From NCBI GenBank assembly GCA_028023455.1, contig JAQFVV010000111.1, positions 3,519,443 to 3,583,442 on the forward strand: 64,000 bases of DNA, written 5' to 3'. The notes below the pieces were generated by a model that made no database searches, was not told the origin of the DNA, and saw only the letters and a list, made by a program, of their open reading frames with translations. Source of the stretch: Epiperipatus broadwayi (lineage: Eukaryota > Onychophora > Udeonychophora > Euonychophora > Peripatidae). The translations under genes were made by a program, and so were the position numbers. Positions 63,060 to 64,000 of the stretch are shown one piece after another (within the stretch, counting starts at the first letter, position 1; the number at the start of each line of letters is the position of its first letter).

Positions 63060-64000
63060 AATAAAAATACAAATAATGATATTTTTCAAGGGACTACATT
63101 TATGAGAAAACAATTTTAAATTTTTTGCCGTTATATGCTGTGGCCTTTTTGCTTGTTTAGAAAACAAAAAGCTAAACATTTTCGAATACAAAAATAAAGC
63201 AAAATTTAAAATCCATAAGTGCATAATTCCATATTTACATAAACAATTTAAAATGATAACAAAAAGAAAGAGTCGACTGGTTTATCTATCATGAATTCAT
63301 AGGTTCAAACACTGAAAATGATGGAATAGAGCTGTAAACTATGATTCTAGAGCTATTGAGTTTATCTCTCTGCCATTACAGTAAAACAAGCATAGCATTA
63401 AGTATGATGATTGGTTTAAACCAATTTTAAAATATAGGTATAGTATTTTTAAGTTTTGTAGGTTTACATGTATCTAAGTTTTTTTTTAATCACTTTAAAA
63501 AATGCAATTATTTAATATTTATGAGAGGGAAAAGGAGTAAATTTAATTCAAAATCATAAAAATTTAACAAAATCGAATTGATAAAATATTTGAAATAATA
63601 AAAAAATTTCTGATAAATAATCTTAGCTTTTAAAGAGTCTTTTATGCAGTGCTTTTAATTGCTGTCAAAAACTTAGCTTTAAAACATTAATTATTTAGCA
63701 TTTAATTTAGTTATAATAGCAGGGATTATCTTTATGAAAAGACTTTCATGGGCTTAAATTGAGGACTCATCTGCAGTAGTTAAATAATGTTAGCATCTTT
63801 CATTAGCAGTTTATATTTATTTATTTTTATTATTAATTACAGTTTTAAATTAATGCATGTTACAATCCACTTCAAATTATCTTCATGGTCTATAACTTTC
63901 AAAGTTCATTTCTTCATCTTGCAAATTAAAAAGAAGTAACAGCTCATAAAGTCAAAGAATGTTACTTTGTAAATTTCTTCAATTATAAACATGTTAAAAC
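63060..64000. other. No recognised gene
   Basis: AT-rich DNA to the window end. If the SINE reading is right, its body lies on the other side (below 62971). Confidence 0.45.

Overview
The window is 64 kb of very AT-rich (roughly 70% A+T by eye) eukaryotic DNA, almost certainly from an invertebrate animal. It is packed with retroelements typical of metazoans: Penelope-like, RTE, jockey/CR1-like, Ty3/gypsy and pogo- and piggyBac-like elements. Long (TA)n and (AAT)n microsatellites are also present. I see no host protein gene, rRNA, intact tRNA or CRISPR array. The exact lineage cannot be fixed from sequence alone. No bacterial-style operons, ribosome binding sites or terminators are present.

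Layout. 1-3.3 kb: a decayed jockey/CR1-like LINE on the minus strand, split by a 1.7 kb insertion flanked by (TA)n. 4.0-6.6 kb: two nearly identical 5'-truncated Penelope-like copies (reverse transcriptase tail plus GIY-YIG nuclease) head to head as a 2.2 kb palindrome, then a third Penelope 3' fragment. 6.8-13.4 kb: an LTR end, microsatellites and unrecognised DNA. 13.5-22.8 kb: an LTR retrotransposon with 3 kb LTRs, only a gag remnant inside, and a 765-bp TTAA-flanked MITE in one LTR. 23.1-25.3 kb: a long (AAT)n tract and a gypsy gag-protease remnant. 27.7-32.5 kb: a second LTR element with 2.1 kb LTRs around a 600-bp non-coding core that carries a tRNA-Leu-like primer binding site. 32.5-34.5 kb: foldback and hairpin elements. 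38.1-40.1 kb: a 409-bp tandem repeat array carrying type I hammerhead ribozyme motifs. 40.9-44.2 kb: a nearly intact RTE retrotransposon, followed by two truncated relatives. 45.1-46.5 kb: a pogo/Tigger-like element between inverted arms. 48.2-59.7 kb: a third LTR family, present as a head-to-head pair and a directly repeated pair, with a solo LTR of the second family nested in it. 60.2 kb: a 67-bp-arm hairpin. 63.0 kb: a tRNA-derived SINE-like sequence.

The most interesting object is the array at 38134-40132. Its 409-bp units carry a CTGANGA...GAAA hammerhead core with a two-part stem I, a very short palindromic stem III and an AUC cleavage triplet. This matches the architecture of animal retrozymes: tandem repeats that give small self-cleaved RNAs and are thought to borrow Penelope reverse transcriptase. 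The array changes orientation once, and the switch point falls inside a ribozyme copy. Retrozymes are a known class; this family may be undescribed.

A second theme is target choice. At least two LTR families enter ATAT or GTAT sites with 4-bp duplications, so many elements are embedded in (TA)n tracts. Two nested insertions have readable empty sites in paralogous copies, which gives a relative chronology.
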